A DNA stretch of 64,000 nt from Sphingomonadales bacterium (GTDB lineage Bacteria; Pseudomonadota; Alphaproteobacteria; Sphingomonadales; Sphingomonadaceae), in contig JAGWMZ010000007.1 of NCBI GenBank assembly GCA_028871475.1, positions 1 through 64,000 on the forward strand. The letters run 5' to 3'. How positions within the stretch are numbered: position 1 is the stretch's first letter; each line of letters opens with the position of its first letter. The translations under genes were made by a program, and so were the position numbers. The notes beneath the pieces are model-generated. The model worked only from the letters and a program-made list of their open reading frames with translations. It was not told the origin of the DNA and made no database searches. Positions 63,973 through 64,000 of the stretch are shown here, one piece after another.

Positions 63973-64000
63973 TCAGGCCTTGATTTCAGCGCAGGCGTAG
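63973..64000 (-). CDS. pqqA: PqqA precursor peptide, C-terminal end only
   Basis: The window edge cuts the gene. The last codons on the minus strand read Tyr-Ala-Cys-Ala-Glu-Ile-Lys-Ala-stop, with the stop 6 bases before pqqB. The Tyr may be the one cross-linked to Glu in PQQ synthesis, but the Glu-x-x-x-Tyr core lies outside the window. The call rests on position and this short tail. Confidence 0.7.

Noticed and set aside
1..64000. CRISPR arrays, tRNA/rRNA genes and insertion sequences
   Set aside because: No regularly spaced repeats, tRNA-like cloverleaf sequences, rRNA segments or transposase frames were found on reading both strands.

Overview
The window looks like part of a sphingomonad-type alphaproteobacterial replicon (Sphingomonas, Sphingobium or Novosphingobium class), probably an accessory chromosome region, megaplasmid or integrated conjugative element. 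Reasons: high GC, many TonB-dependent receptors, small plasmid families such as DUF736, DUF2493 and DUF5818, and an alphaproteobacterial Fur. Identifications rest on motifs and remembered family features; no database search was possible. No tRNA, rRNA, CRISPR array or intact insertion sequence was seen.

1-20750, copper/silver block. A TonB receptor, a PepSY membrane protein with a His/Met-rich loop, and a beta-barrel with a CSSCGC start read rightward. Facing them is a long leftward gene train (18832 to 4478): outer-membrane factor, HlyD, RND pump, MFS transporter, two small Cys/Met-rich exported proteins, then cusC-cusB-cusA-cusF and a TlpA-like thioredoxin. A two-component system (18997-20750) is divergent from the train. 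The shared promoter region holds a perfect 19-bp inverted repeat whose arms are themselves direct repeats.

20774-24855, lead-resistance-like block. A cytochrome c/FTR1 permease (PbrT-like) and an undecaprenyl-PP phosphatase (PbrB/UppP-like) form one operon. A MerR regulator lies between it and a short CDF transporter. Two MerR-type operators, 27 of 33 bases identical, stand in front of the FTR1 and CDF genes with identical geometry that predicts leaderless transcripts.

25038-38572, iron block. Fur is followed by a divergent operon behind a candidate Fur box: porin, barrel protein, FMN-binding protein, ApbE flavinyltransferase and a His-rich four-helix membrane protein. This looks like a periplasmic flavin electron-transfer chain. 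A leftward siderophore-type receptor and PepSY protein, and a rightward haem-type receptor, DUF6607 protein, two tandem Cys/His-containing paralogues of unknown function and a ferredoxin/flavodoxin reductase complete the block.

39057-60015, mobile backbone. A GAF-GGDEF-EAL protein is followed by a conjugation module in R388 trwA-trwB-trwC order (ribbon-helix-helix protein, coupling protein, MobF relaxase) with a VirB1-type transglycosylase. A candidate oriT lies at about 47249-47468. Then come a TraC-like protein, two DUF2493/SLOG paralogues, DUF736, small exported proteins, two PP-loop (PAPS-reductase-like) proteins flanking a RES-Xre toxin-antitoxin pair and a GHKL ATPase.

60176-64000, PQQ operon read leftward: the end of pqqA (cut by the window edge), pqqB, pqqC, pqqD, pqqE and a creatininase-family hydrolase that could supply the peptidase step.
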